From Microcoleus vaginatus_C (GTDB lineage: Bacteria > Cyanobacteriota > Cyanobacteriia > Cyanobacteriales > Microcoleaceae): a stretch of 64,000 nucleotides of DNA. Position 1 is the first letter of the stretch. Every line of letters begins with the position of its first letter. The notes under the pieces are model-generated. The model searched no databases and was not told where the DNA came from. It saw only the letters and a program-made list of their open reading frames with translations. The DNA lies in NCBI GenBank assembly GCA_040004035.1, contig JAMPLN010000006.1. One strand, 5' to 3'. The position numbers and the translations under genes are program-made. This document shows positions 33,729 to 42,695 of this stretch, piece after piece.

Positions 33729-36700
33729 ATGTTCACTCACGTCAAGCCCACCATTCGCCACGTTGTGCCGGAAAACTTGCAGGGGCGATCGCTCATGAAG
33801 GTGGTCTATGTCGTACTGGAACCGCAGTATCAAAGCGCCCTGTCGGCAGCGGTTCGATCGATAAACAAGAAAAATCCGAATCTGGCAATAGAAATCAGTG
33901 GCTACCTGATCGAGGAACTCCGCAGCCCGGAAAATTACGAGGCCTTCAAGCGGGATGTGGCGGATGCCAATGTATTTATTGCTTCTCTAATTTTCATCGA
34001 AGATTTGGCAGAAAAAGTGGTAGCGGCGGTGGAACCGCTGCGCGACAGATTGGATGTCGCCGTCGTCTTCCCGTCGATGCCAGGGGTGATGCGACTCAAT
34101 AAAATGGGCAGTTTCTCGATGGCACAATTGGGACAAAGCAAAAGTGCGATCGGCGAATTCATGAAAAAACGGAAGGAAAAATCCGGGAGTTCCTTCCAAG
34201 ACGGAATGCTGAAACTGCTGCAAACTTTGCCAAAAGTGCTGAAATATTTGCCCATCGACAAAGCCCAAGATGCGCGCAACTTCATGCTGAGTTTTCAGTA
34301 TTGGCTGGGCGGTTCCCAAGAAAACTTGGAAAACTTCTTGCTGATGCTGTCACATAAATATGTATTCAAAGGCCAGGAACAGCTAAGTTTTCAAGAGCCC
34401 GTTGTCTACCCGGATATGGGAATTTGGCATCCTTTGGCACCGTCCATGTTTGAGGATGTAAAAGGATATCTCACCTGGTACAACGCCCGCAAAGATATTT
34501 CGGCAGACCTCAAAGACCCCCTCGCACCTTGCATCGGCTTGGTGTTGCAGCGGACTCACTTAGTCACCGGAGATGACGCGCACTATGTAGCAATGGTGCA
34601 GGAATTGGAGGCAATGGGGGCGCGGGTAGTGCCGATTTTTGCCGGCGGTTTAGACTTCTCGAAACCAGTCGAAACTTTCTTCTTGGAAGTTGGAACCAAA
34701 GGTGTTGCGCCGCTGCCGATCGTTGATGCGGTGGTTTCTCTGACTGGTTTTGCGCTGGTGGGCGGCCCGGCGAAACAAGATCACCCGAAGGCGATCGAGA
34801 CTTTGAAAAAGCTAAACTGCCCTTACATGGTGGCTTTGCCGCTGGTTTTCCAAACGACGGAAGAGTGGGAAAATAGCGATTTAGGCTTGCACCCGATTCA
34901 AGTTGCTTTGCAAATTGCCATTCCCGAGTTGGATGGCGCGATCGAACCAATTATTTTGTCGGGACGTGATGGCGCAACTGGCAAGGCGATCGCCCTACAA
35001 GACCGGATCGAAGCAATTTCCCAGCGCGCTATGAAGTGGGCAATGCTGCGCCGCAAACCAAAATTAGATAAAAAAGTTGCGATCACAGTTTTCAGTTTCC
35101 CGCCGGACAAAGGCAACGTCGGAACAGCCGCTTATTTAGACGTTTTCGGCTCGATTTACCAAGTATTGAAAGCCTTAAAAGGCAACGGTTACGACTTGCC
35201 AGAATTGCCGGATTCCGCCGAAAAACTGATGCAAGAAGTCATTCACGACGCAACAGCCCAATACCAAAGCCCGGAATTAAATGTTGCTTACCGGATGTCG
35301 GTAGCTGAATACGAAGAATTCACTCCTTACTCGGAACGCTTGCAAGAAAATTGGGGCCCGCCTCCGGGACATTTGAACAGCGACGGACAAAATTTGCTGA
35401 TTTTCGGCAAACATTTCGGCAATGTGTTTATCGGAGTGCAACCTACTTTTGGATACGAAGGCGATCCGATGCGGTTGTTATTCTCTCGTTCCGCCAGCCC
35501 TCACCACGGTTTTGCTGCTTACTATACATATTTGGAGCGCATTTGGGGTGCGGATGCGGTGCTGCACTTTGGCACTCACGGTTCGCTAGAATTCATGCCC
35601 GGTAAGCAGATGGGAATGTCTGGGGAATGTTATCCCGACAGTTTGATCGGCAAAATTCCCAATATCTATTATTACGCCGCCAACAATCCCAGCGAGGCGA
35701 CAATTGCTAAGCGCCGCAGTTATGCTGAAACAATCAGCTATCTGACTCCTCCGGCTGAAAATGCTGGTTTGTACAAAGGTTTGCAGGAACTCAGCGAGTT
35801 AATTGCTTCTTATCAAACTTTGAAAGAGACTGGGCGCGGTGTGCCGATTGTTGATGCGATCGTCGAAAAATGCCGTTTGGTGAATTTGGACAAGGATATC
35901 GCCCTACCTCCGGAACAAGAAAGAGGGGTTGCTGCGGGAATGACTGCGGAGGAACGCGACAATTTAGTTGGCTTGGTTTACCGCAAGTTGATGGAAATTG
36001 AGTCGCGGTTGTTACCTTGCGGTTTGCACGTTATCGGTAAGCCGCCGACTGCGGAAGAGGCGATCGCAACTTTGGTGAATATCGCCAATTTAGACCGCGA
36101 AGAAGACGGGCTGATCAGCTTGCCGCGGATTATTGCTAACAGTCTCGGACGCGATATCGGCGAAATTTACAGTAACAGCGACAAAGGCATTTTAACTGAT
36201 GTCGAATTGCTGCAAAACATCACCTTGGCCTGTCGGGATGCCGTTGGCGCTTTGGTTAAGGAACAAACCGACGCTGAGGGTAGAGTTTCCCTTGTTTCTA
36301 AGTTGAATTTCTTCAACATGGGCAAGAAAACACCTTGGCTTGAAGCTTTGCACGCCGCCGGTTACAAAAAAATCGATCCTGAACCGATTAAACCGCTGTT
36401 TGAGTATCTGGAATTCTGCTTGCAGCAAGTTTGTGCCGACAACGAATTAGGCGCTTTGTTGCGCGCGTTAGAAGGCGAGTATGTTCTGCCCGGGCCCGGT
36501 GGCGATCCGATTCGCAACCCGGATGTTTTGCCGACGGGCAAGAATATGCACGCTTTGGACCCGCAGTCAATCCCTACAACGGGGGCGGTTAAGTCTGCTA
36601 AGCTTGTAGTCGATCGGCTATTAGAAAGACAGCGCGTTGATAACGGCGGAAATTACCCAGAAACGATCGCCGTTGTGTTGTGGGGAACCGACAACATCAA

Positions 36701-37724
36701 GACTTACGGCGAATCCCTCGCCCAAGTAATGTGGATGGTGGGAGTGAAGCCAGTTCCCGACGCATTGGGCCGGGTAAACAAACTCGAATTGCTTTCTTTA
36801 GAAGAGTTGGGACGCCCTCGGATCGACGTAGTAATTAACTGTTCCGGCGTATTCCGCGACTTGTTCATCAACCAAATGAATTTGTTAGATAAAGCCGTGA
36901 AAATGGCAGCGGAAGCCGACGAACCGTTAGAGATGAACTTCGTCCGCAAACACGCCCTGAAGCAAGCGGAAGAAATGGGAATCAACCTGCGGCAAGCAGC
37001 AACCCGGGTATTTTCCAATGCCTCTGGTTCCTATTCATCTAACATCAACTTAGCGGTGGAAAACAGCACTTGGGAAAGCGAAGCCGAGTTGCAGGAAATG
37101 TACTTAACTCGCAAATCCTTCGCCTTTTCTTCCGACAATCCGGGAACAATGGAACAAGACAGGCAGATTTTTGAATCATCCTTGAAAACTGCGGAAGTCA
37201 CCTTCCAAAACTTGGATTCTGCCGAGATTTCCCTAACCGACGTGTCGCACTATTTCGACTCCGATCCGACTAAATTGATCGGCAGTTTGCGCGCAGATGG
37301 GAAGAAACCGACATCCTTTGTTGCTGATACAACGACAGCCAACGCGCAGGTGCGGACGCTATCAGAAACCGTGCGTTTAGATTCGCGGACTAAGCTGCTG
37401 AATCCGAAGTGGTACGAAGGGATGTTGTCGCACGGCTATGAAGGTGTGCGGGAGATTTCTAAGCGTCTGGTGAATACAACTGGATGGAGTGCGACGGCGG
37501 GCGCTGTGGATAATTGGGTGTATGAGGATGTCAACACTACGTTTATCCAAGATGAGGAGATGCAGAAGCGTTTGCTTAACTTAAATCCTCATTCTTTCCG
37601 CAAGATTGTCAGCACTTTGCTTGAGGTGAATGGCCGCGGTTATTGGGAGACTTCGGAGAACAATTTGGATCGTCTTCGTGAACTTTATCAGGAGGTGGAA
37701 GACCGGATTGAGGGGGTAGAATAG
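33729..37724 (+). CDS. chlH: Magnesium chelatase subunit H
   Basis: A 1331-residue protein, the usual ChlH length. It binds protoporphyrin IX and, with ChlI and ChlD, inserts Mg2+ at the branch to chlorophyll. The N-terminal domain (LMKVVYVVLEPQYQSALSAAVR) is followed by the long CobN/Mg-chelatase domain with HFGTHGSLEFMPGKQMGMSGECYPD, PNIYYYAANNPSEATIAKRR, RRKPKLDKKVAITVFSFPPDKGNVGTAAYLDVFGS, and near the C-terminus DVVINCSGVFRDLFINQ. ATG 33729 is preceded by AAAGGAG. ChlI, ChlD and Gun4 are not in the window. Confidence 0.98.
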   Translation: MFTHVKPTIRHVVPENLQGRSLMKVVYVVLEPQYQSALSAAVRSINKKNPNLAIEISGYLIEELRSPENYEAFKRDVADANVFIASLIFIEDLAEKVVAAVEPLRDRLDVAVVFPSMPGVMRLNKMGSFSMAQLGQSKSAIGEFMKKRKEKSGSSFQDGMLKLLQTLPKVLKYLPIDKAQDARNFMLSFQYWLGGSQENLENFLLMLSHKYVFKGQEQLSFQEPVVYPDMGIWHPLAPSMFEDVKGYLTWYNARKDISADLKDPLAPCIGLVLQRTHLVTGDDAHYVAMVQELEAMGARVVPIFAGGLDFSKPVETFFLEVGTKGVAPLPIVDAVVSLTGFALVGGPAKQDHPKAIETLKKLNCPYMVALPLVFQTTEEWENSDLGLHPIQVALQIAIPELDGAIEPIILSGRDGATGKAIALQDRIEAISQRAMKWAMLRRKPKLDKKVAITVFSFPPDKGNVGTAAYLDVFGSIYQVLKALKGNGYDLPELPDSAEKLMQEVIHDATAQYQSPELNVAYRMSVAEYEEFTPYSERLQENWGPPPGHLNSDGQNLLIFGKHFGNVFIGVQPTFGYEGDPMRLLFSRSASPHHGFAAYYTYLERIWGADAVLHFGTHGSLEFMPGKQMGMSGECYPDSLIGKIPNIYYYAANNPSEATIAKRRSYAETISYLTPPAENAGLYKGLQELSELIASYQTLKETGRGVPIVDAIVEKCRLVNLDKDIALPPEQERGVAAGMTAEERDNLVGLVYRKLMEIESRLLPCGLHVIGKPPTAEEAIATLVNIANLDREEDGLISLPRIIANSLGRDIGEIYSNSDKGILTDVELLQNITLACRDAVGALVKEQTDAEGRVSLVSKLNFFNMGKKTPWLEALHAAGYKKIDPEPIKPLFEYLEFCLQQVCADNELGALLRALEGEYVLPGPGGDPIRNPDVLPTGKNMHALDPQSIPTTGAVKSAKLVVDRLLERQRVDNGGNYPETIAVVLWGTDNIKTYGESLAQVMWMVGVKPVPDALGRVNKLELLSLEELGRPRIDVVINCSGVFRDLFINQMNLLDKAVKMAAEADEPLEMNFVRKHALKQAEEMGINLRQAATRVFSNASGSYSSNINLAVENSTWESEAELQEMYLTRKSFAFSSDNPGTMEQDRQIFESSLKTAEVTFQNLDSAEISLTDVSHYFDSDPTKLIGSLRADGKKPTSFVADTTTANAQVRTLSETVRLDSRTKLLNPKWYEGMLSHGYEGVREISKRLVNTTGWSATAGAVDNWVYEDVNTTFIQDEEMQKRLLNLNPHSFRKIVSTLLEVNGRGYWETSENNLDRLRELYQEVEDRIEGVE

Positions 37725-37739
37725 TTCTAAGATTTATGG

Positions 37740-37759
37740 GGCTGGCAGAAATGTCAGCC
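37740..37759 (+). terminator. Hairpin after chlH
   Basis: GGCTGGCA-GAAA-TGTCAGCC forms an 8-bp stem (one G-T pair) closed by a GAAA tetraloop 16 bases after the chlH stop. A proper T-tract is lacking, so it may be an RNA-stability hairpin instead. Confidence 0.5.
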
Positions 37760-37895
37760 TCAACAACTTTTGTAACTAACTGTCTATCTTAGGACTTAGG
37801 GAATGTACACAGGTTTTGGATACGGTCAAGGGCGATCGATCTAATTAAATTAGATCCATTTATAATAGGGTTAAAGTTCTCGTGGAGTATTTACA

Positions 37896-38543
37896 ATGGT
37901 TCAAACCATAACATACAGTAAAGAAGAGCTTGCAGGTTCTCACCTGGTTTTACAGGATATCAGTTGGGAAACCTACGAACAGTTGTTAGAAATATTTGCG
38001 GAACGTTCAACGCCGCGCATGACTTACTATCAGGGAACTTTAGAACTCATGGTACCTTTACCAGAACATGAGAGGTATAGCTGGACTCTCGGTCGGCTAA
38101 TCGCAGCACTTTCTGAGGAACTTGGGATTGAAATTATCGGATTAAAATCATCTACTTGGCGTTCGGAACCCAAAAAAGCTGGAAAAGAAGCTGATGAATG
38201 TTTTTATATCCAAAATGAAGCATTAATGCGGGGTAAATTAACAATTGATCTCAAGAAAGACCCACCACCAGACTTAGCTGTAGAAATGGATTTGACTAGC
38301 TCATCTATCAATAAAATGGCAGTTTATGCGGAACTTAAAGTGCCGGAAGTTTGGATTTGGAAGAAAGGAAAACTAATAATTAACATTTTAACTGATGCGG
38401 GTTATGTCGAGTCCGAAACCAGTTTGGCATTTGCCTCCTTTCCTGTCAAAGAAATAGCACAGTTTATGCACCTAGACTCAGAAAAGGGAGAGAATGCGAG
38501 AATTAGAGAGTTTCGGGAATGGGTACGATCGCACTTAAATTAA
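37896..38543 (+). CDS. Uma2-family protein (PD-(D/E)xK nuclease fold)
   Basis: A 215-residue member of the Uma2/DUF820 family, which is greatly expanded in cyanobacteria and has a restriction-endonuclease-like fold. Core residues are visible: acidic GTLELMVPLPEHE, then KEADECFYI, and PPPDLAVEMDLTSSSINKMAVYAELKVPEVWIW, containing the D...ExD signature. GGAG precedes ATG by about 10 bases. The family has been linked to mobile DNA, but its function is not known. Convergent with the NB-ARC gene. Confidence 0.9.
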   Translation: MVQTITYSKEELAGSHLVLQDISWETYEQLLEIFAERSTPRMTYYQGTLELMVPLPEHERYSWTLGRLIAALSEELGIEIIGLKSSTWRSEPKKAGKEADECFYIQNEALMRGKLTIDLKKDPPPDLAVEMDLTSSSINKMAVYAELKVPEVWIWKKGKLIINILTDAGYVESETSLAFASFPVKEIAQFMHLDSEKGENARIREFREWVRSHLN

Positions 38544-38598
38544 TTCGGGGTTTGTTACCCGCTTTATGAAATACGATCGAATTTATTCTATCGAATAA

Positions 38599-38649
38599 AG
38601 ACGGCGGTTGAAACCGCGTCTACACAAACAAAGTCCGCCTGCGCGGACT
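38599..38649. repeat. Double-hairpin intergenic repeat
   Basis: AGACGGCGGTTGAAACCGCG followed by TCT, and AGTCCGCCTGCGCGGACT, are two adjacent hairpins at the convergent ends of the Uma2 and NB-ARC genes. The second reaches into the NB-ARC stop codon. It can act as a bidirectional terminator, and its form is that of an interspersed repeat. Confidence 0.65.
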
Positions 38650-40027
38650 AAGAATAGTGAGTTTTCACATACTGTTTCATCACAGGATTCAAAATAAATA
38701 AAGTTATCTTTTCCTTTTCTATTGCTTCCAATAAAAACCGATTTCCAAGAGCTCGCACTGCATTGACTATTTCTGACGGCGAAAACGGTATTTTGTTGAA
38801 ACACTCCGACATAGCAACGGGTTCAGGTTGATTAGCCAGGTGAACCATCAGTGCCAATTCTGCCGGAGTCAAACGCCCAAAAGGTTGAGATAACTGAGAT
38901 TGCAACCCTTCATCTAAAATCGGCATCTCGCACTGCAAAAACTCAGAAACTCTCCCCCCAAACAACTCTTGAATCAGCGTTGCAGTGAACTCCAACCACA
39001 GAGGATTGCCTTGATAAATATCAATCAAAGTTGACCATGTTTCTTCATCCGATAACTTTTGTGAGTTCAAAATCTCTTTAGCTGCTTCTCCTAAACTTCC
39101 CAATACAAAACATCGCACGGGATGATACTCTTTTGATAATCTGGCAATTTCTCTGGGTTTTTCCCAACTATTCAATATCAAACAACTTTGATGACAAACT
39201 TCGGCAATTAGTTTAAAAAATAACTGATAATCTTCATATCCAGTTTTATATTGTCCCGCTAGTTGCCCGCTGCTAAAAAGCATTTGCACGTCATCTAGGA
39301 CAATCAGACATCGGTATTTTCGCAGGTAATCGAGGATTTGGGAAATTTTGGTTTCGATGTTTTGGGGAATTTCGGATGGTTGGGAAAAGATTTGCAGCAG
39401 GTTGGTGAGGGTTGCGTCTAGGGTTGGGGAAAAGCGGAGGCTGCGATAGATGACGTAATCGAATTGGGTTTTGATGCGATCGATCAGGCTTAGGGAGAGG
39501 GTTGTTTTGCCGATGCCGCTGATTCCCAGGAGTGCGATGAGGCGAGTGTGTTCCTGTGTTATCCAGTTTTCGAGGGTGGAGAGTTCAGAAGTGCGATCGA
39601 AAAACGTGAATATTTCCGGTGCGTCGCCTAAGTCTATGTGGAGTTGTTTAGGAGTTTGTTGGGGGTTTTGGGGTTCTGTTGGACTTCTCGCCCTTTCTTG
39701 ACAAACATTAAGGTTATTATTAACTGTTCCATAATTTTCAGCAATAGCTGATGAATAACTATTATAAAATTTTGCTCTTTCCAGTATTGCTCTAACATTT
39801 ACTTTACTAACTTCTTCGCCGAAGACATCTGATAATATCTTCCATAATTCAGAAGCAGCCACCCTAACATAACCCTCACTACAATCACGGTCTTGCGCTA
39901 TTTTTGTTGCATATTTTCGACCTTGGAGCACTTCTTTTAAAATAGCTTCTTGCAGGTCGTCTAAGTGCTTCCCTGTTGTGGAAAAAACTTTTTCATCTGC
40001 AAATCTTAAGACTTCGTTAAGCTCCAT
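38648..40027 (-). CDS. NB-ARC (STAND) ATPase with vMAP-type N-terminal domain
   Basis: A 459-residue protein. Residues 1-85 match the N-terminal helix-turn-helix-like domain of cyanobacterial vMAP/NB-ARC proteins (DDLQEAILKEVLQGRKYATKIAQ, SEGYVRVAASELWKILSDVFGEEV). The NB-ARC domain has P-loop GISGIGKTT at residues 168-176, Walker B CLIVLDDVQ, a sensor-like arginine in YRSLR and the GNPLWLE motif. It ends with a winged-helix region and has no WD40, TPR or other C-terminal sensor, which most STAND proteins carry. Such ATPases act as ligand-triggered switches in signalling or defence. With no sensor or effector visible, its trigger and output are unknown. Confidence 0.85.
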   Translation of the reverse strand: MELNEVLRFADEKVFSTTGKHLDDLQEAILKEVLQGRKYATKIAQDRDCSEGYVRVAASELWKILSDVFGEEVSKVNVRAILERAKFYNSYSSAIAENYGTVNNNLNVCQERARSPTEPQNPQQTPKQLHIDLGDAPEIFTFFDRTSELSTLENWITQEHTRLIALLGISGIGKTTLSLSLIDRIKTQFDYVIYRSLRFSPTLDATLTNLLQIFSQPSEIPQNIETKISQILDYLRKYRCLIVLDDVQMLFSSGQLAGQYKTGYEDYQLFFKLIAEVCHQSCLILNSWEKPREIARLSKEYHPVRCFVLGSLGEAAKEILNSQKLSDEETWSTLIDIYQGNPLWLEFTATLIQELFGGRVSEFLQCEMPILDEGLQSQLSQPFGRLTPAELALMVHLANQPEPVAMSECFNKIPFSPSEIVNAVRALGNRFLLEAIEKEKITLFILNPVMKQYVKTHYS

Positions 40028-40304
40028 AGATCGCGTCAGGGGTAATTTTTAGTTATTATAACTTATTTTTTATAACTTTTTAGATAACAAAATATAACAT
40101 TTTCTAAAGTGAGTGGGTGGGCGATGGGGAAATGGGGTCGTTGTATGATTTTTTGAGTAGAAGTTGATTGCACTGAGGGCGATCGTGCTATATCAGGGCT
40201 TGTCGATATTTCTGGAATTTGCGGGGTGTCTGGAGTAATTCCCGACATTACCGAAGTCATCATTGTACTATACTGAGCATTACTGTGTTCAACAGGGAGA
40301 TAAT

Positions 40305-40607
40305 ATGCCTCAAACTTATACTGGCAATATGCTTTCTATTCATGATGTGGAGACTTACAAAGTTAAGCAAATGGTTCAGGATCTAATGAGCCGAAAAGAT
40401 TACTGTTTTCCTCCTATTAAGGTTCGGAGAACTAAGGACAATTTGTTAGTTGTGGTAGATGGTGTACATAGAGCCGTAGCATCTTGTATCACAAATATTT
40501 CAGCTACTTATGAGGAAGTTGATGAAAATGAGCTGTTAAATGACTCAGAAATCAACAGTCGCAACCTGTATTCAATTTCTCGTTTAGCTGCTAATTGCAA
40601 AGCTTAA
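40305..40607 (+). CDS. Small ParB-nuclease-fold-like protein
   Basis: A 100-residue protein from ATG 40305, which has GGGAGA upstream. The central part, FPPIKVRRTKDNLLVVVDGVHRAVASCI, has the beta-strand plus DGxHRxxA motif of the ParB/Srx-like N-terminal domain (usually VVDGxHRLxA), which in ParB-type proteins binds CTP and in others cuts DNA. No helix-turn-helix follows, so it is not a partition protein. It is followed by a 59-residue gene and a CFI-box gene on the same strand, separated by 72 and 180 bases. Function unknown. Confidence 0.65.
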   Translation: MPQTYTGNMLSIHDVETYKVKQMVQDLMSRKDYCFPPIKVRRTKDNLLVVVDGVHRAVASCITNISATYEEVDENELLNDSEINSRNLYSISRLAANCKA

Positions 40608-40679
40608 ACATTTATCTAAAGGTCTAGTCAGTATCATTTTTTGTAGTTTTACGCAAAACGATTGCTTAGGAGATTAGTC

Positions 40680-40859
40680 ATGGCTAAAGAAAAAATTGGT
40701 GAAGTTAAATCGCCAACGGGTGGTAAATTTGATGTCTATTGGGATAAAGACACGGGCAAAGTATACACTGCTAGCGAGTATGCTGGTACAGCATCATCAG
40801 AGCAGCAGGCTATGATTGAAGCTAATTATTATGCAGCAGCTAGAAAGCCACGAAGCTAG
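40680..40859 (+). CDS. 59-residue protein of unknown function
   Basis: A short hydrophilic protein from ATG 40680, with AGGAG 9 bases upstream. The sequence VKSPTGGKFDVYWDKDTGKVY is a beta-hairpin-like region; the C-terminus is Ala/Tyr-rich. Codon use is like real genes and the ribosome site is good. No family is recognised. It lies between the ParB-like and CFI-box genes. Confidence 0.6.
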   Translation: MAKEKIGEVKSPTGGKFDVYWDKDTGKVYTASEYAGTASSEQQAMIEANYYAAARKPRS

Positions 40860-41039
40860 ATCGAATTTAGCATAAGGATTGATTGAGAAAAGTTGCGATC
40901 GCCAACATTTACAGGAAAAGTTAAAGGTTGGGCGATCACTCCCTCGAATCTACTATGCGGTAGCGCAAAGGATGGGGGAGGGTGCAGGGGGCGATGCTTC
41001 ATCTCAGTATTATTAATAATTTAAAATTGGAGTATAAAC

Positions 41040-41843
41040 ATGAGCGATATAATGCAAGTATTTGGTATAAATCAATCCGTAATAACGAAAACAGAAGGCA
41101 AACAATATCAACAAGCTGGATACTATGATAAGGCTCTCATAAAATATAATTTTGCTTTAGATATGTTTAGAGCTACTCTTGCTGACTACGAGTCTTCTGA
41201 AGTTCCTCTAAAAGATAAAATCAGTCTACTTTTTTTGCTTTTTGACTTAGTAGAGCAAATTAAGATTTGTTATGGTGAACTTAACGAAATTAATAAACAC
41301 TTCATATTTCTAGAAAATTCAATCGAAATAATAGAAACTCTTGGTAAATACGAAGATAAATTAAAGGTTGACGAATTTATTGCGTATAAAAATATAAGTA
41401 AATTAATAGAATTCTCTGATGAACAAGCTTTGGTACTAGCTAACTGTAGAGCCGAATTTAAAAACGCATCTCAATTCATTGATAATTCAGACGATCCAAT
41501 ATTCAGAGAACTGTGTTCAAACTTTGATAAATGTTGCTCATATAGCAACTGTCTTTTGCCATCCAGAGGAGTTAGTATTAGTAGTTCTAGTTCTAGTAGT
41601 TCTTGCTTCATCGCCACAGCAGCTTACGGCACTTCCGCACACCCAGACATTGACACCTTCCGCAATTTCCGGGACAAAAAACTTTTAACCAATCCTGTTG
41701 GTCTAAGGTTAGTCAGCCTATACTACAATATAAGCCCTAGCATCGCTAACTATGTGAAGAGGCAACCAGTCATCAAAAGCTTTTTAAGACAACAGCTAGA
41801 GCGTTTAGCTGAGTGGATGCGTAGCCGAGAAGTTAAAAGTTAG
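41040..41843 (+). CDS. CFI-box C-terminal domain protein
   Basis: A 267-residue protein. Residues 1-170 are mostly helical with a TPR-like start (GKQYQQAGYYDKALIKYNFALDMF). A serine run follows, directly before the C-terminal CFI-box: CFIATAAYGTSAHPDIDTFRNFRDKKLL, LYYNISPSIANYVKRQP. Proteins with this box after a Ser-rich linker occur widely in cyanobacteria; the box looks like a short membrane-associated or processed C-terminal tag. The function is not established. GGAG precedes ATG by about 9 bases. The gene is AT-rich compared with its neighbours. Confidence 0.8.
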   Translation: MSDIMQVFGINQSVITKTEGKQYQQAGYYDKALIKYNFALDMFRATLADYESSEVPLKDKISLLFLLFDLVEQIKICYGELNEINKHFIFLENSIEIIETLGKYEDKLKVDEFIAYKNISKLIEFSDEQALVLANCRAEFKNASQFIDNSDDPIFRELCSNFDKCCSYSNCLLPSRGVSISSSSSSSSCFIATAAYGTSAHPDIDTFRNFRDKKLLTNPVGLRLVSLYYNISPSIANYVKRQPVIKSFLRQQLERLAEWMRSREVKS

Positions 41844-41881
41844 TACAGTTTTAAAAAGAACTATTTAACAAGCAGCGGGGA

Positions 41882-41962
41882 AAAGCGATCGCCCTTATTT
41901 TCCCAAAGTACGATCGCCCTGATCTTCCCAAAGTGCGATCGCCCATCTCTTCCCCAAAGTGC
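41882..41962. repeat. HIP1-containing tandem repeat (~25-bp period)
   Basis: Three and a quarter units starting AAAG at 41882, 41905, 41930 and 41956. Each full unit contains CGATCGCCC and ends TTCCC. It lies between the CFI-box gene and the toxin stop. A similar single unit occurs near 42627. Confidence 0.7.
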
Positions 41963-41964
41963 AA

Positions 41965-42315
41965 TTAAACTTGACCAGGCAAATCCAACGCAATTAATAA
42001 AGCTTGATTCAGCAGAAGTATTGCTTCCTCACTCAGCATTCCTCGTAAACTCAATAAACGAGATTTAGATAATACCCGTACTTGATTGGCCATAGCGATA
42101 GAATCGTTGGTTAATCCACCGTCTGGAGCTTTAATTAATACCTGAGTGGGATAAACTCGTTTACCAGTTTGATAAGTAGTGCAGGGAATAGCCAAAACTA
42201 CAGGGCTATATGTATTGATTGTAGCTCGACTAACCATGATAACAGGACGGGTTCCTCCTTGTTCAGAACCCTCAACAGGTTCAAGTCTAGCATCATAGAC
42301 TTCTCCCCGGTTCAT
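41965..42315 (-). CDS. MazF/PemK-type mRNA interferase toxin
   Basis: A 116-residue toxin from ATG 42315. The family start MNRGEVYDARLEPVEGSEQGGTRPVIMVSR is clear, followed by VVLAIPCTTYQ and the SIAMANQVRVLSKSRLL segment. MazF/PemK proteins cut mRNA at short motifs. Its ATG overlaps the antitoxin stop by the ATGA arrangement, so the two are translationally coupled. The longer frame to 42348 is not needed. Confidence 0.93.
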   Translation of the reverse strand: MNRGEVYDARLEPVEGSEQGGTRPVIMVSRATINTYSPVVLAIPCTTYQTGKRVYPTQVLIKAPDGGLTNDSIAMANQVRVLSKSRLLSLRGMLSEEAILLLNQALLIALDLPGQV

Positions 42316-42566
42316 ACAGGAGATTCTCCCAATTGCAACGCTTCCCAACTCGCTACCGCAAACTCAGCCTCCATCTGTAGCACTTGAGCTTGATACTCTG
42401 GATCTTGTACCATTTCAATCAGTGCTGCATCAATTTCCGATCGTTTACCCTGAGTTTGGGTTGTTACCCGATCGCGAACCAATGCTGACAATACTTCTAA
42501 CAGTTGCTGTTGCTCTTCAAGAGTGAGATTTTGAGCCTGACTCAGTACCTCGCTATAAGTAGACAT
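42312..42566 (-). CDS. Antitoxin partner of the MazF-type toxin
   Basis: An 84-residue acidic protein, MSTYSEVLSQAQNLTLEEQQQLLEVLSALV, upstream of the toxin and overlapping it by four bases. The N-terminus resembles the helical antitoxins often found with cyanobacterial PemK toxins. The C-terminal half (AEFAVASWEALQLGES) would wrap the toxin. The DNA-binding type cannot be named from the sequence alone; autoregulation is usual in such pairs. Confidence 0.85.
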   Translation of the reverse strand: MSTYSEVLSQAQNLTLEEQQQLLEVLSALVRDRVTTQTQGKRSEIDAALIEMVQDPEYQAQVLQMEAEFAVASWEALQLGESPV

Positions 42567-42695
42567 AGATTTTTCATTAAGATTTTTTGCTGATTGTCAT
42601 TATAGCAATTTAGGATCGAAGGAAGTGCGATCGCCCTTATCTTCCACTGCATGGCAACTTAGTTTTGAAAAATGTTGGCAGGAAGTTTAATGTTA

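Noticed and set aside
40063..40263. 66-residue minus-strand frame upstream of the NB-ARC gene
   Set aside because: Low-complexity Ser/Thr/Pro/Ile sequence with no ribosome site; more likely promoter DNA.
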